A stretch of DNA of 46,290 bases from Herpomyces periplanetae. Lineage: Eukaryota; Ascomycota; Laboulbeniomycetes; Herpomycetales; Herpomycetaceae. Below the pieces are notes generated by a model that was not told the DNA's origin, searched no databases, and saw nothing but the letters and a program-made list of their open reading frames with translations. The position numbers and the translations under genes were made by a program. The stretch covers positions 1 to 46,290 of the forward strand of contig WMKJ01000102.1 in assembly GCA_009733715.1 (NCBI GenBank). Reading direction: 5' to 3'. This document shows, one piece after another, positions 45,701 to 46,290 of the stretch. Every line of letters starts with the position of its first letter. Within the stretch, counting starts at the first letter, position 1.

Positions 45701-46290
45701 GTCAAAGATAATTCTATCGGTAAGTTAAATGTGTGTGTGTAGTTACTTCTATTTGATTTACCTTGCATATACATGACTGTGGTGCATACAAAGATGCATG
45801 TTTTAGCATAACTGTGTTTCCTTTTATTTGCTAAATTCGTTTGTTTCATTCCTTACTGACTTGGTAACTATTTTACACCAGGTTACCTTCCTGCTGAACA
45901 CATTGAGACACCTACCGAACGCTTAGCACGCCTCAATAAACATCGAAATGTGGATGTAAGTATTGTCGTCTGTTCCACGAGATGGGGATGCCAATTATCC
46001 CGTTCGTGAATATCACAGCTCCATTAGTATCGGTGGTATTATATGTCTAACCTTAACCTATGGAATTTAGCTCGCTGCGTCAATGTTAGGGGATAGCGCT
46101 GAAAAATCTCGAAACCCATTAATGAAGGCAATTCGAAGGCGTAATGCTAAAACCGTTCAATTCAGCAATTCGACGTACTACGAAGCCTCAGATTACGATT
46201 ATGGGTCTGACGATGATTCCGACACTTTCACCGCCACAGCCACCGACGGTACCGGCACTGTTTCAGATTCACAAGCTATTTCTACAGTGG
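42761..46290 (+). CDS. tea4: Tea4/Bud14-like SH3-domain polarity protein, incomplete at the window end
   Basis: In fission yeast Tea4 links microtubule tips to formins and PP1; in budding yeast Bud14 recruits PP1 (Glc7). Exon 1 from 42761 to 44717 (donor GTAAGT at 44718, phase 1) codes 650 residues rich in Ser and Pro with no domain. The SH3 domain is in 45590-45719 plus 45882-45905 (FVYALHTF, KGDTMVLLDDSN, WWLVRIV, YLPAEHIETPTERLARL). The next exon starts at 46071 and runs off the window; it encodes MLGDSAEKSRNPLMK and NAKTVQF, a PP1-type RVxF motif at 46149-46163. Introns 45720-45881 and 45956-46070 are canonical. The exon before the SH3 domain is open from 44852 to 45719, but its frame does not join exon 1 at the first AG; an acceptor at 45230 restores phase with a 513-nt intron. 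That junction is unresolved. Confidence 0.88.

Overview
The window looks like nuclear DNA of an ascomycete fungus. Six protein families can be named, and all have the fungal form: a CK2 regulatory subunit with the ascomycete C-terminal tail, a Dcr2-type phosphatase, a four-TM fungal membrane protein, a Trm61-like tRNA methyltransferase, separase, and a Tea4/Bud14-type SH3 protein. Introns are short (mostly 55-165 nt), with GTAAGT-like donors and a CTAAC-like branch site near the acceptor. The DNA is AT-rich and gene-poor for an ascomycete, so a Taphrinomycotina or early-branching Pezizomycotina species is my guess. The species itself cannot be read from this window.

Layout. 1-12.6 kb is a repeat-rich, gene-poor region. 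A 99-bp inverted repeat (98/99 identical) sits at 1-99 and 8997-9095, diverged internal duplications lie between and beyond the arms, one 156-codon ORF has no recognisable relatives, and there is a possible LINE RNase H relic near 11 kb. 12.6-15.6 kb is AT-rich with no gene. From 15.6 to 33.9 kb the genes are dense: CKB1-like (+), an unrecognised three-exon gene with a signal peptide (-), DCR2-like (-), a four-TM protein (+), a mitochondrial-looking Trm61 paralogue (-) and separase (-). 33.9-42.8 kb is an 8.9-kb divergent intergenic region whose strand composition flips near 39.3 kb. 42.8 kb to the end holds a Tea4/Bud14-like SH3 gene (+) that runs off the window.

Gene models. I spliced five genes by hand, joining exons only where donor, acceptor, phase and family sequence agreed. 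DCR2-like (4 exons, 584 aa), the Trm61-like enzyme (4 exons, 411 aa), the four-TM protein (3 exons, 261 aa) and the last two introns of the SH3 gene are firm. The first intron of the SH3 gene and one donor of the unrecognised gene remain open.

How the genes relate. They do not form an operon or pathway. CK2 beta, Dcr2, separase and Tea4/Bud14 all belong to cell-cycle or polarity control in model fungi, but four genes are too few to claim clustering. The most interesting leads are the near-identical long inverted repeat around otherwise decayed DNA, a compact MCB (ACGCGT) cluster upstream of DCR2, a 210-residue insertion inside CK2 beta, the unrecognised signal-peptide gene, and the strand-composition switch between separase and the SH3 gene.
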